DNA from: Symsagittifera roscoffensis
Lineage: Eukaryota > Xenacoelomorpha > Acoela > Convolutidae
Direction of reading: 5' to 3'
Length of the DNA stretch: 64,000 nt
Assembly: GCF_963678635.1 (NCBI RefSeq)
Contig: NC_087069.1
Span: 40,540,831 to 40,604,830, forward strand
Each line of letters opens with the position of its first letter. The first letter of the stretch is position 1. The notes beneath the pieces were generated by a model, which was not told the DNA's origin, searched no databases, and saw only the letters and a program-made list of their open reading frames with translations. Below, piece after piece: positions 12,541 to 26,900 of this stretch. The position numbers and the translations under genes are program-made.

Positions 12541-15500
12541 TAGTTAAGAAGTCTTGATGAGTTCAATAATGTTCGAATCATCAATTCTACTTAGTTAGCG
12601 ATCGTTGCAGAAGCGGATTTGCGCTGTGGTGATTTTTTGTCCGAAGAAAGTTGTCACAAATTGGTAGTTTACACTAGCTTCTGGTCTTGGCTACTGAATG
12701 TTTCTTCTGTTTTGACGTCTTTGGAAAACACAGCGACAGTTTTTGGATTGTTACTGCGTTGTGGGTTTGCTGAAAGTTCTTGGGAGTACTAAGTTTTTGA
12801 TTTTGGTCTTTATGTTTCTGAAATATGTCTTTTTTTGTGTTTGATCTTGATGCGATCTATTGTGGTGCAAACTTTTTCATTTTCCAGGACATTGTGTGGC
12901 TAGTTAAGAAGTCTTGATGAGTTCATTGTTGCTCTAATCATCAATTTCACTGGGTTAGCGATCGTTGCAGAAACGGATTTGCGCTGTAGTGATTTTTTGT
13001 CCGAAGAAACTTGTCGTCACAAATTGGTAGTTTACACTAGCTTCTGGTCTTGGCTACTGAATGCTTCTTCAGTTTTGACATCTTTGAAATGCGCAGCGCT
13101 GCTTTTTTGGTTTTCTAATGCGTTTTGGGTATGCTGACTGTTCTTGGGAGTACTAAGTTTTTGATTTTGGTCTTTATGTTTCTGAAATATGTCTTTTTTT
13201 GTGTTTGTTCTTGATGCGATCTATTGTGGTGCAAAATTTTTTCATTTTCCAGGACAGTGTGTGGCTAATTAAGAAGCCTTGATGAGTTCATTGTTGCTCC
13301 AATCATCAATTTCACTGGGTTAGCGATCGTTGCAGAAGCGGATTTGCGCTGTAGTGATTTTTTGTCCGAAGAAACTTGTCGTCACAAATTGGTAGTTTCC
13401 ACTAGCTTCGGGTCTTGGTTACTGAATGCTTCTTCAGTTTTGACATCTTTGAAATAGGCAGCGCTGCTTTTTGGGTTTGCTAATGCGTTTTGAGTATGCT
13501 GACTGTTCATGGGACTTCTGGGTTTTGGATTTTGGTATTTATGTTTCTGAAATATGTTTTTTTTTTGTTCATCCTTGATGCGACTTTTTGTGGTACAAAT
13601 TTTTTCATTTTCCAGGACAGTGTGTGGCTAGTTAAGAAGTCTTGATTAGTTCATTGTTGTACCAATCATCAATTCTATTGGGTTAGCGATTGTTGCAGAA
13701 GCGGATTTACGCTCTGGTGAATTTTTGTCTGAAGAAAATTGTCGTCACAAATTGGTAGTTTCCACTAGCTTCTTGTCTTGGCTACTAAATGTTTCTTCAG
13801 TTTTGACATCTTTAAAATACAAATCGTCTTTTTTGAGTTGTTCATGCGTTGTGTATTTGCTGACAGTTCATGGGAGTACTAAATTTTTGATTTTGGTCTT
13901 TATGTTTCTAAAATATGTCTTTTGTGTTTGTTCTTGATGCGATCTTTTGTGGTACAAATTTTTTCATTTTCCAGGACAGTGTGTGTCTAGTCTAGTTAAG
14001 AAGTATTGATGAGTTCATTGTTGTTCCCATCATCAATTCTACTGGGTTAGCGATCGTTGCAGAAGCGGATTTACGCTGTGGTGATTTTTTGTCTGAAGAA
14101 AATTGTCGTCACAAATTGGTAGTTTCCACTAGCTTCTGGTCTTGGCTACTGAATGTTTCTTCAGTTTTGACATCTTTGAAATACAAATCGTCTTTTTTGA
14201 GTTGTTAATGCGTTGTGTGTTTGCTGAAGGTTCATGGAAGTACTAAGTTTTCGATTTTGGTCTTTATGTTTCTGAAAGATGTCTTTTTTGTGTTCATCCT
14301 TGATGCGATTTTTTGTGGTACAATTTTTTTCATTTTCCAGGACAGTGTGGCTAGTTAAGAAGTCTTGATGAGTTCATTGTTGTTCCAATCATCAATTCTA
14401 CTGGGTTAGCGATCGTTGCTGAAGCGGATTAGCGCTGTGATGATTTTTTGTCCGAAGAAAGTTGTCATAAATTGGTAATTTCTACTAGCTTCTGGTCTTG
14501 GCTACTGATTGTTTCTTCAATTATGACATCTTTGAAATACACAGCGACATTGTTTTGGGTTGTTAATGCGTTATGGATTGCTGAAAATTCATGAGAGTAC
14601 TAAGTTTTTGATTTTGGTCTTTATGTTTATGAAATATGTCTTTTTTTGTGTTTGTTCTTGATGCGATCTTTTGTGGTACAATTTTTTTCATTTTTTAGGA
14701 CACTGTGTGGCTAATTAAGTCATCTTGATGTGTTCATTATTCTTCCATTCATCAGTTCTACTGGTTAGTGATCGTTGCAGAAGCGGATTTGCGCTGTGGT
14801 GGTTTTTTGTCCGAAGAAAGTTGTCGTCACAAATTGGTAGTTTCCACTAGCTTCTGGTCTTGGCTGCTGAATGTTTCTTCAGTTTTGACATCTTTGAAAT
14901 ACGCAGCGCTGCTTTTTTGGTTTATTATTGCGTTGTGGGTATGCTGACTTCTCATGGGATTTCTGCGTTTCGGATTTTGGTAATTTTGTTTCTGAAATAT
15001 GTCTTTTTTTGTGTTCATCCTTAATGCGATTTTTTGTGGTACAAATTTTTTCAATTTCCAGGACAGTGTGTGGCTAGTTAAGAAGTCTTGATGAGTTCAA
15101 TAATGTTCGAATCATCAATTCTACTTAGTTAGCGATCGTTGCAGAAGCGGATTTGCGCTGTGGTGATTTTTTGTCCGAAGAAAGTTGTCACAATTTGGTA
15201 GTTTACACTAGCTTCTGGTCTTGGCTACTGAATGTTTCTTCTGTTTTGACATCTTTGGAAAACACAGCGACAGTTTTTGGATTGTTACTGCGTTGTGGGT
15301 TTGCTGAAAGTTCTTGGGAGTACTAAGTTTTTGATTTTGGTCTTTATGTTTCTGAAATATGTCTTTTTTTGTGTTTGATCTTGATGCGATCTATTGTGGT
15401 GCAAACTTTTTCATTTTCCAGGACATTGTGTGGCTAGTTAAGAAGTCTTGATGAGTTCATTGTTGTTCTAATCATCAATTTCACTGGGTTAGCGATCGTT

Positions 15501-18400
15501 GCAGAAACGGATTTGCGCTGTAGTGATTTTTTGTCCGAAGAAACTTGTCGTCACAAATTGGTAGTTTCCACTAGCTTCTGGTCTTGGTTACTGAATGCTT
15601 CTTCAGTTTTGACTTCTTTGAAAAACACAGCGACAGTTTTTGGATTGTTACTGCGTTGTGGGTTTGCTGAAAGTTCTTGGGAGAACTAGGTTTTTGATTT
15701 TGGTCTTTATGTTTCTGAAATATGTCTTTTTTTGTGTTTGTTCTTGATGCGATCTATTGTGGTGCAAATTTTTTCATTTTCCAGGACAGTGTGTGGGTAA
15801 TTAAGAAGCCTTGATGAGTTCATTGTTGCTCCAATCATCAATTTTACTGGGTTAGCGATCGTTGCAGAAGCGGATTTGCGCTGTAGTGATTTTTTGTCCG
15901 AAGAAACTTGTCGTCACAAATTGGTAGTTTCCACTAGCTTCTGGTCTTGGTTACTGAATGCTTCTTCAGTTTTGACATCTTTGAAATAGGCAGCGCTGCT
16001 TTTTGGGTTTGCTAATGCGTTTTGAGTATGCTGACTGTTCATGGGACTTCTGGGTTTTGGATTTTGGTATTTATGTTTCTGAAATATGTTTTTTTTTGTT
16101 CATCCTTGATGAGACTTTTTGTGGTACAAATTTTTTCATTTTCCAGGACAGTGTGTGGGTAATTAAGAAGCCTTGATGAGTTCATTGTTGCTCCAATCAT
16201 CAATTTTACTGGGTTAGCGATCGTTGCAGAAACGGATTTGCGCTGTAGTGATTTTTTGTCCGAAGAAACTTGTCGTCACAAATTGGTAGTTTACACTAGC
16301 TTCTGGTCTTGGCTACTGAATGCTTCTTCAGTTTTGACATCTTTGAAATGCGCAGCGCTGCTTTTTTGGTTTTCTAATGCGTTTTGGGTATGCTGACTGT
16401 TCTTGGGAGTACTAAGTTTTTGATTTTGGTCTTTATGTTTCTGAAATATGTCTTTTTTTGTGTTTGTTCTTGATGCGATCTATTGTGGTGCAAAATTTTT
16501 TCATTTTCCAGGACAGTGTGTGGCTAATTAAGAAGCCTTGATGAGTTCATTGTTGCTCCAATCATCAATTTCACTGGGTTAGCGATCGTTGCAGAAGCGG
16601 ATTTGCGCTGTAGTGATTTTTTGTCCGAAGAAACTTGTCGTCACAAATTGGTAGTTTCCACTAGCTTCGGGTCTTGGTTACTGAATGCTTCTTCAGTTTT
16701 GACATCTTTGAAATAGGCAGCGCTGCTTTTTGGGTTTGCTAATGCGTTTTGAGTATGCTGACTGTTCATGGGACTTCTGGGTTTTGGATTTTGGTATTTA
16801 TGTTTCTGAAATATGTTTTTTTTTTGTTCATCCTTGATGCGACTTTTTGTGGTACAATTTTTTTCATTTTCCAGGACAGTGTGGCTAGTTAAGAAGTCTT
16901 GATGAGTTCATTGTTGTTCCAATCATCAATTCTACTGGGTTAGCGATCGTTGCAGAAGCGGATTTACGCTGTGGTGATTTTTTGTCTGAAGAAAATTGTC
17001 GTCACAAATTGGTAGTTTCCACTAGCTTCTGGTCTTGGCTACTGAATGTTTCTTCAGTTTTGACATCTTTAAAATACAAATCGTCTTTTTTGAGTTGTTC
17101 ATGCGTTTTGTGTTTGCTGACAGTTCATGGGAGTACTAAATTTTTGATTTTGGTGTTTATGTTTCTAAAATATGTCTTTTGTGTTTGTTCTTGATGCGAT
17201 CTTTTGTGGTACAAATTTTTTCATTTTCCAGGACAGTGTGTGTCTAGTCTAGTTAAGAAGTATTGATGAGTTCATTGTTGTTCCAATCATCAATTCTACT
17301 GGGTTAGCGATCGTTGCAGAAGCGGATTTACGCTGTGGTGATTTTTTGTCTGAAGAAAATTGTCGTCACAAATTGGTAGTTTCCACTAGCTTCTGGTCTT
17401 GGCTACTGAATGTTTCTTCAGTTTTGACATCTTTAAAATACAAATCGTCTTTTTTGAGTTGTTAATGCGTTGTGTGTTTGCTGAAGGTTCATGGAAGTAC
17501 TAAGTTTTCGATTTTGGTCTTTATGTTTCTGAAAGATGTCTTTTTTGTGTTCATCCTTGATGCGATTTTTTGTGGTACATTTTTTTTCATTTTCCAGGAC
17601 AGTGTGGCTAGTTAAGAAGTCTTGATGAGTTCATTGTTGTTCCAATCATCAATTCTACTGGGTTAGCGATCGTTGCAGAAGCGGATTTACGCTGTGGTGA
17701 TTTTTTGTCTGAAGAAAATTGTCGTCACAAATTGGTAGTTTCCACTAGCTTCTGGTCTTGGCTACTGAATGTTTCTTCAGTTTTGACATCTTTAAAATAC
17801 AAATCGTCTTTTTTGAGTTGTTCATGCGTTGTGTGTTTGCTGACAGTTCATGGGAGTACTAAATTTTTGATTTTGGTCTTTATGTTTCTAAAATATGTCT
17901 TTTGTGTTTGTTCTTGATGCGATCTTTTGTGGTACAAATTTTTTCATTTTCCAGGACAGTGTGTGTCTAGTCTAGTTAAGAAGTATTGATGAGTTCATTG
18001 TTGTTCCAATCATCAATTCTACTGGGTTAGCGATCGTTGCTGAAGCGGATTAGCGCTGTGATGATTTTTTGTCCGAAGAAAGTTGTCATAATTTGGTAAT
18101 TTCTACTAGCTTCTGGTCTTGGCTACTGATTGTTTCTTCAATTATGACATCTTTGAAATACACAGCGACATTGTTTTGGGTTGTTAATGCGTTATGGATT
18201 GCTGAAAATTCATGAGAGTACTAAGTTTTTGATTTTGGTCTTTATGTTTATGAAATATGTCTTTTTTGTGTTTGTTCTTGATGCGATCTTTTGTGGTACA
18301 ATTTTTTTCATTTTTTAGGACACTGTGTGGCTAATTAAGTCATCTTGGTGAGTTCATTATTCTTCCATTCATTAGTTCTACTGGGTTCGTGATCGTTGCA
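12293..18400. repeat. Satellite block III: 2534-bp (seven-monomer) duplications and a CTAGTCTAG variant
   Basis: A diagnostic monomer at 12293 recurs at 14827, an offset of 2534 bp or seven monomers. Another monomer type, with CAAATCGTCTTTTTTGAG and the partial duplication GTCTAGTCTAGTTAAG, recurs at about 13725, 16982 and 17705 (offsets 3257 and 723 bp). Units starting near 13080 and 16340 are almost identical over more than a kilobase. Confidence 0.7.
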
Positions 18401-21400
18401 GAAGCGGATTTGCTCTGTGGTAATTTTTTATCCGAAAAAAGTTGTCGTCACAAATTGGTAGTTTCCACTAGCTTCTGGTCTTGGCTACTGAATGTTTTTT
18501 CAGTTTTGACATCTTTGAAATACACAACGACAATTTTTTGGGTTGTTAATGCGTTGTGGGGTTCTTGGGGTACTAGGGTTTTATTTTTGTTCTTTATGTT
18601 TCTGAAATATGTCTTTTTTTGTGTTTGTTCTTGATGCGATCTTTTGTGGTACATTTTTTTTCATTTTTCAGGACAATGTGTGGCTAGTTAAGAAGTCTGA
18701 TGAGTTCATTGTTGTTCCAATCATCAATTCCACTGACTTAGCGATCGTTGCAGAAGCGGACTTGCGCTGTGGTGATCTTTGTCCGAAGGAAGTTGTCGTC
18801 ACAAATTGGTAGTTTCCACTAGCTTCTGGTCTCGGCTACTCAATGTTTCTTCAGTATTGACATCTTTGAAATACACAGCGAATTTTTTTTGCGGTTCTAA
18901 TGCGTTGTGGGTTTGCTGAAATTTCACGGGAGTACTAGGTTTTCGGTTTTGGTCTTTATGTTTCTGAAATATGTCATTTTTTGTGTTTATCCTCGATGCG
19001 ATCTTTTGTGTTACAAATATTTTCATTTTTCAGGACATTGTGTGGCTAGTTAAGCCATCTTGATGTGTTCATTGATGTTCCATTTCTCAATTCTACTGGG
19101 TTAGCGATCATTGCAGAAGCGGATTTGCGCTGTGATAATTTTTTTTCCGAAGAAAGATGTCATAAGTTGGTAGTTTCTACTAGCTTCTGGTCTTGGCTAC
19201 TGATTGTTTCTTCAATTTTGACATCTTTGAAACACACAGCGACGTTTTTTTGGGTTGTTAATGCGTTATGGTTTACTGAAAAATCATGAGAGTACTAAGT
19301 TTTCGATTTTGGTCTTTATGTTTATGAAATATGTCTTTTTTTGTGTTTGTTCTTGATGCGATCTTTTGTGGTACAAAGTTTTTCATTTTTTAGGACACTG
19401 TGTGGCTAGTTAAGGCATCTTGATGTGTTCATTATTGTTCCATTCATCAGTTCTACTGGGTTAAAGATCGTTGCAGAAGCCGGTTTGCTCTGTGGTAATT
19501 TTTTTATCCGAAAAAAATTGTCGTCACAAATTGGTAATTTCCACTAGCTTCTGGTCTTGGCTACTGAATGTTTTTTTTTCAGTTTTGACATCTTTGAAAT
19601 ACACAGCGACAATTTTTTGGGTTGTTAATGCTTTTTGGCGTTCTTGGGAGTACTAGGGTTTTAAATTTAGTCTTTATGTTTCTGAAATATGTCTTTTTTG
19701 TGTTTGTTCTTGATGCGATCTTTTGTGGTACATTTTTTTTCATTTTCCAGGACATTGTGTGGCTAGTTAAGAAGTCTTGATGAGTTCATTGTTGTTCTAA
19801 TCATCAATTTCACTGGGTTAGCGATCGTTGCAGAAGCGGATTTGCGCTGTAGTGATTTTTTGTCCGAAGAAACTTGTCGTCACAAATTGGTAGTTTCCAC
19901 TAGCTTCTGGTCTTGGTTACTGAATGCTTCTTCAGTTTTGACATCTTTGAAAAACACAGCGACAGTTTTTGGAATGTTACTGCGTTGTGGGTTTGCTGAA
20001 CGTTCTTGGGAGTACTAAGTTTTTGATTTTGGTCTTTATGTTTCTGAAATATGTCTTTTTTTGTGTTTGTTCTTGATGCGATTTTTTGTGGTACAATTTT
20101 TTTCATTTTCCAGGACAGTGTATGGCTAGTTAAGAAGTCTTGATCAGTTCAATGTTGTTCCAATCATCAACTCTACTGGGTCAGCGATCGTTGCTGAAGC
20201 GGATTAGCGCTGTGGTGATTTTTTGTCCGAAGAAAGTTGTCATAAGTTGGTAGTTTCTACTAGCTTCTGGTCTTGGCTACTGATTGTTTCTTCAATTTTG
20301 ACATCTTTGAAAAACACAGCGACATTTTTTGGGTTATTAATGCGTTATGGATTGCTGAAAATTCATGAGAGTACTAATTTTTTGATTTTGCTCTTTATGT
20401 TTATGAAATACGTCTTTTTTTTGTGTTTGAACTTGATGCGATCTTTTGTGGTACAAAGTTTTTCATTGTTTAGGACACTGTGTGGCTAGTTAAGTCATCT
20501 TGATGTGTTCATTATTGTTCCATTCATCAGTTCTACTTAGTTAGCGATCGTTGCAGAAGCCGATTTGCTCTGTGGTAATTTTTTATCCGAAAAAAATTGT
20601 CGTCACAAATTGGTGATTTCCTTTAGCGTCTGGTCTCGGCTACTGAAAGATTCTTCAGTTTTGACATCTTTGAAATACACAGCGACAATTTTTTTTGGGT
20701 TGTTAATGCGTTGTGGGTATGCTGACTGTTCATGTGACTCCTGGGTTTTGGATTTTGGTATTTATGTTTCTGAAATCTGTCTTTTTTGTGTTTGTTCTTG
20801 ATGCGATCTTTTGTGGTACAAATTTTTTTATTTTTTAGGACACTGTGTGGCTAATTAAGTCATCTTGATGTGTTCATTATTCTTCCATTCATCAGTTCAA
20901 CTGGTTAGTGATCGTTGCAGAAGCAGATTTGCTCTGTGGTAATTTTTTATCCGAAAAAAGTTGTCGTCACAATTTGGTAGTTTCCACTAGCTTCTGGTCT
21001 TGGCTACTGAATGTTTTTTCAGTTTTGACATCTTTGAAATACACAGCGACATTTTTTTGGGTTGTTAATGCGTTGTGGGTTTCTTGGGAGTACTAGGGTT
21101 TTAATTTTGGTCTTAATGTTTCTGAAATATGTCTTTTTTTGTGTTTGTTGTTGATGCGATCTTTTGTGGTACATTTTTTTTTCATTTTTCAGGACAATGT
21201 GTGGCTAGTTAAGAAGTCTGATGAGTTCATTGTTGTTCCAATCATCAATTGTACTGACTTAGCGATCGTTGCAGAAGCGGATTTCCGCTGTGGTGATCTT
21301 TGTCCGAAGAAAGTTGTCGTCACAAATTGGTAGTTTCCACTGGCTTCTGGTCTCGGCTACTCAATGTTTCTTCAGTATTGACATCTTTGAAATACACAGC

Positions 21401-23900
21401 GAAATTTGATTGAGCTTCTAATGCGTTGTGGGTTTGCTGAAATTTTACGGGAGTACTAGGTTTTCGGTTTTGGTCTTTATGTTTCTGAAATATGTCATTT
21501 TTTGTGTTTATCCTCTATGCGATCTTTTGTGTTACAAATTTTTTCATTTTTCAGGACATTGTGTGGCTAGTTAAGCAATCTTGATGTGTTCATTATTGTT
21601 ACATCCATCAGTTCTACTGGGTTAGCGATCGTTGCAGAAGCGGGTTTGCTCCGTGGTCATTTTTTATCCCAAAAAAATTGTCGTCACAAATTGGTAGTTT
21701 CCACTAGCGTCTGGTCTCGGCTACTGAATGTTTATTCAGTTTTGACATCTTTGAAATACGCAGCCCTGCTTTTTTGGTTTGTTAATGCGTTGTGGGTATG
21801 CTGACTATTCATGGGACGTCTGGGTTTTGGATTTTGGTATTTATATTTCTGAAATATGTCTTTTTTGTGTTTGTTCTTGATGCCATCTTTTGTGGTACAA
21901 ACTTTTTCATTTTTTTAGGACACTGTGTGGCTAATTAAGTCATCTTGATGTGTTCATTATTCTTCCATTCATCAGTTCAACTGGTTAGTGATCGTTGCAG
22001 AAGCAGATTTGCTCTGTGGTAATTTTTTATCCGAAAAAAGTTGTCGTCACAATTTGGTAGTTTCCACTAGCTTCTGGTCTTGGCTACTGAATGTTTTTTC
22101 AGTTTTGACATCTTTGAAATACACAGCGACAATTTTTTGGGTTGTTAATGCGTTGTGGGGTTCTTGGGAGTACTAGGGTTTTAATTTTGGTCTTAATGTT
22201 TCTGAAATATGTCTTTTTTTGTGTTTGTTGTTGATGCGATCTTTTGTGGTACATTTTTTTTTCATTTTTCAGGACAATGTGTGGCTAGTTAAGAAGTCTG
22301 ATGAGTTCATTGTTGTTCCAATCATCAATTGTACTGACTTAGCGATCGTCGCAGAAGCGGATTTCCGCTGTGGTGATCTTTGTCCGAAGAAAGTTGTCGT
22401 CACAAATTGGTAGTTTCCACTGGCTTCTGGTCTCGGCTACTCAATGTTTCTTCAGTATTGACATCTTTGAAATACACAGCGAAATTTGATTGAGCTTCTA
22501 ATGCGTTGTGGGTTTGCTGAAATTTCACGGGAGTACTAGGTTTTCGGTTTTGGTCTTTATGTTTCTGAAATATGTCATTTTTTGTGTTTATCCTCTATGC
22601 GATCTTTTGTGTTACAAATTTTTTCATTTTTCAGGACATTGTGTGGCTAGTTAAGCAATCTTGATGTGTTCATTATTGTTACATCCATCAGTTCTACTGG
22701 GTTAGCGATCGTTGCAGAAGCGGGTTTGCTCCGTGGTCATTTTTTATCCCAAAAAAAAATTGTCGTCACAAATTGGTAGTTTCCACTAGCGTCTGGTCTC
22801 GGCTACTGAATGTTTATTCAGTTTTGACATCTTTGAAATACGCAGCCCTGCTTTTTTGGTTTGTTAATGCGTTGTGGGTATGCTGACTATTCATGGGACG
22901 TCTGGGTTTTGGATTTTGGTATTTATATTTCTGAAATATGTCTTTTTTGTGTTTGTTCTTGATGCCATCTTTTGTGGTACAAACTTTTTCATTTTTTAGG
23001 ACACTGTGTGGCTATTTAAGTCATCTTGATGTGTTAATTATCGTTCAATTCATCAGTTCGACTGGGTTAGCGATCGTTGCAGAAGCGGATTTGCTCTGTG
23101 GTAATTTTTTATCCGAAAAAAGTTGTCGTCACAAATTGGTAGTTTCTACAAGCTTCTGGTGTTGGCTACTGAATGTGATTTCAGTTTTGACATCTTTGAA
23201 GTACACAGCGACAATTGTTTGGGTTTTTAATGCGTTGTGGGGTTCATGGGAGTACTAGGGTTTTGATTTTTGTCTTTAGGTTTCTGAAATATGCCTTTTT
23301 GTGTTTGTTCTTGATGCGATCTTTTGTGGTACATTTTTTTTTTTCATTTTTCAGGACAATGTGTGGCTAGTTAGGAAGTCCGATGAGTTCATTGTTGTTC
23401 CAATCATCAAATCTACTGACTTAGCGATCGTTGAAGAAGCGGATTTGCGCTGTAGTGATTTTTTGTCCGAAGAAACTTGTCGTCACAAATTGGTAGTTTC
23501 CACTAGCTTCTGGTCTTGGTTACTGAATGCTTCTTCAGTTTTGACATCTTTGAAAAACACAGCGACAGTTTTTGGAATGTTACTGCGTTGTGGGTTTGCT
23601 GAACGTTCTTGGGAGTACTAAGTTTTTGATTTTGGTCTTTATGTTTCTGAAATATGTCTTTTTTTGTGTTTGTTCTTGATGCGATCTTTTGTGGTACATT
23701 TTTTTTTTTCATTTTTCAGGACAATGTGTGGCTAGTTAGGAAGTCCGATGAGTTCATTGTTGTTCCAATCATCAAATCTACTGACTTAGCGATCGTTGAA
23801 GAAGCGGATTTGCGCTGTGGTGATTTTTTGTCTGAAGAAAATTGTCGTCACAAATTGGTAGTTTCCACTAGCTTCTGTTCTTGGCTACTAAATGTTTCTT
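18400..23900. repeat. Satellite block IV: 1080-bp trimer
   Basis: Monomers here favour TTTTTTAGGACACTGTGTGG and TTATCCGAAAAAAGTTG. A three-monomer unit starting near 20908 is repeated at 21988, an offset of exactly 1080 bp. Its downstream marks at 21139 and 22219 keep the same spacing. The two copies differ by only a few substitutions and an A-run length change. Confidence 0.75.
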
Positions 23901-23980
23901 CAGTATTGACATCTTTGAAATGCACATATTGACATCTTCAGTATTGACATCTTTGAAATACACATACAGCGACATTTTTT
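23901..23980. repeat. Internal ~40-bp tandem duplication tagging one monomer type
   Basis: CAGTATTGACATCTTTGAAA occurs twice about 40 bp apart within one monomer and is followed by CACATACAGCGACA. Six further copies of the tagged monomer start at 25402, 26901, 30569, 32068, 38275 and 39775. The tag lengthens its monomer to about 400 bp and explains why the 1.5-, 5.17- and 7.7-kb offsets exceed whole multiples of 361 bp. Confidence 0.9.
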
Positions 23981-26900
23981 TAGTTGTTAAAGCGTTGTCG
24001 GCATGCTGGTGGTTCATAGAGTTATAAGTTTTTGATTTTGGTTTTTATGTTTCTGAAATATGTCATTTTTTGTGTTTGTTGTTGACGTGATCTTTTGTGT
24101 TACAATTTTTGTCTTCATTTTTCAGGACACTGTGTGGCTAGTTAATTCATCTTGATGTGTTCATTGTTGTTTTATTCATCAGTTCTACTGAGTTAGCGAT
24201 CATTGCGGAAGCGGATTTTCTCGGTGGTACTACTTTGTCCGAAAAAGGTATCGTTACAAATTGGTAGTTTCCACTAGCTTCTGGTCTCGGCTACTGAATT
24301 TTTCTTCAGTTTTGACAACCAAAAAAAAAACAGTCACAAATTTTTTGCGTTGTTAATGTGTTAATGCGTTGGTGGTATGCTGACGGTTCATGGGAAAACT
24401 AAGTATTTGATTTTGGTTTTTATGTTTCTGAGATATGTCTTTTTTTTGTGTTTGTTCTTGATGCGATCTTTTGTGGTACAAGTTTTTTTTTCATTTTTCA
24501 GATTACTGTGCGGCTAGTTAAGTCATCCTGATGTGTTCATTGTTGTTGCATTCATCAGTTCTACTGGGTAAGCTATCGTTGCAGAAGAGGATTTGCTCTG
24601 TGATAATTTTTTGTCCGAAAAAATTGTCACAATTTGGTAGTTTCCACTAGCTTCTGGTCTTGGCTACTGAATGTTTCTTCAGTTTTGACATCTTTGAAAT
24701 ACACAGCGACAATTTTTTTAGTTGTTAAAGCGTTGTGGGCATGCTGGTGGTTCATAGAGTAATAAGTTTTTGATTTTGGTTTTTATGTTTCTGAGATATG
24801 TCATTTTTGTGTTTATCCTTGATGCGATCTTCTGTGGTACAAATTTTTTCATTTTCAAGGACAGTGTGTGGCTGGTTAAGAAATCTTGATGAGTTCATTG
24901 TTGTTCCAATCATCAATTCTACTTGGTTAGCGATCGTTGCAGAAGCGGATTTGCGCTGTGCTGATTTTTTGTCCGAAGAAAGTTGTCACAAATTGGTAGT
25001 TTACACTAGCTTCTGGTCTTGGCTACTGAATGCTTCTTCAGTTTTGACATCTTTGAAATGCGCAGCGCTGCTTTTTTGGTTTTCTAATGCGTTTTGCGTA
25101 TGCTGACTGTTCATGGGAGTTCTGGGGTTTGGATTTTGGTGTTTATGTTTCTGAAATATGTCTTTTTTTTTGTCTTCATCCTTGATGCGATTTTTTGTGG
25201 TACAAATTTTTTCGTTTTCCAGGACAATGTGGCTAGTTAAGAAGTGTTGATGAGTTCATTGTTGTTCCAATCATCAATTCAACTGGGTTAGCGATTTTTG
25301 CAGAAGCGGATTTGCGCTGTGGTGATCTTTGTCCGAAGGAAGTTGTCGTCACAAATTGGTAGTTTCCACTAGCTTCTGGTCTTGGCTACTAAATGTTTCT
25401 TCAGTATTGACATCTTTGAAATGCACATATTGACATCTTCAGTATTGACATCTTTGAAATACACATACAGCGACATTTTTTTAGTTGTTAAAGCGTTGTC
25501 GGCATGCTGGTGGTTCATAGAGTTATAAGTTTTTGATTTTGGTTTTTATGTTTCTGAAATATGTCATATTTTGTGTTTGTTCTTGACGTGATCTTTTGTG
25601 TTACAATTTTTGTCTTCATTTTTCAGGACACTGTGTGGCTAGTTAATTCATCTTGATGTGTTCATTGTTGTTTTATTCATCAGTTCTACTGAGTTAGCGA
25701 TCATTGCGGAAGCGGATTTTCTCGGTGGTACTACTTTGTCCGAAAAAGGTATCGTTACAAATTGGTAGTTTCCACTAGCTTCTGGTCTCGGCTACTGAAT
25801 TTTTCTTCAGTTTTGACAACCAAAAAAAACAGTCACAAATTTTTTGCGTTGTTAATGTGTTAATGCGTTGTTGGTATGCTGACGGTTCATGGGAAAACTA
25901 AGTATTTGATTTTGGTTTTTATGTTTCTGAGATATGTCTTTTTTTTGTGTTTGTTCTTGATGCGATCTTTTGTGGTACAAGTTTTTTTTTCATTTTTCAG
26001 ATTACTGTGCGGCTAGTTAAGTCATCCTGATGTGTTCATTGTTGTTGCATTCATCAGTCCTACTGGGTAAGCTATCGTTGCAGAAGAGGATTTGCTCTGT
26101 GATAATTTTTTGTCCGAAAAAATTGTCACAATTTGGTAGTTTCCACTAGCTTCTGGTCTTGGCTACTGAATGTTTCTTCAGTTTTGACATCTTTGAAATA
26201 CACAGCGACAATTTTTTTAGTTGTTAAAGCGTTGTGGGCATGCTGGTGGTTCATAGAGTAATAAGTTTTTGATTTTGGTTTTTATGTTTCTGAGATATGT
26301 CATTTTTGTGTTTATCCTTGATGCGATCTTCTGTGGTACAAATTTTTTCATTTTCCAGGACAGTGTGTGGCTGGTTAAGAAATCTTGATGAGTTCATTGT
26401 TGTTCCAATCATCAATTCTACTTGGTTAGCGATCGTTGCAGAAGCGGATTTGCGCTGTGCTGATTTTTTGTCCGAAGAAAGTTGTCACAAATTGGTAGTT
26501 TACACTAGCTTCTGGTCTTGGCTACTGAATGCTTCTTCAGTTTTGACATCTTTGAAATGCGCAGCGCTGCTTTTTTGGTTTTCTAATGCGTTTTGGGTAT
26601 GCTGACTGTTCATGGGAGTTCTGGGGTTTGGATTTTGGTGTTTATGTTTCTGAAATATGTCTTTTTTTTTGTCTTCATCCTTGATGCGATTTTTTGTGGT
26701 ACAAATTTTTTCGTTTTCCAGGACAATGTGGCTAGTTAAGAAGTGTTGATGAGTTCATTGTTGTTCCAATCATCAAATCTACTGACTTAGCGATCGTTGC
26801 AGAAGCGGATTTGCGCTGTGGTGATCTTTGTCCGAAGGAAGTTTTCGTCACAAATTGGTAGTTTCCACTAGCTTCTGGTCTTGGCTACTAAATGTTTCTT

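Noticed and set aside
18680-18790. Hammerhead ribozyme in satellite monomers (CTGATGAG followed later by GAAG)
   Set aside because: CTGATGAG occurs only in some variants. The usual form is TTGATGAG, and no GAAA core with flanking stems could be placed at a workable distance.
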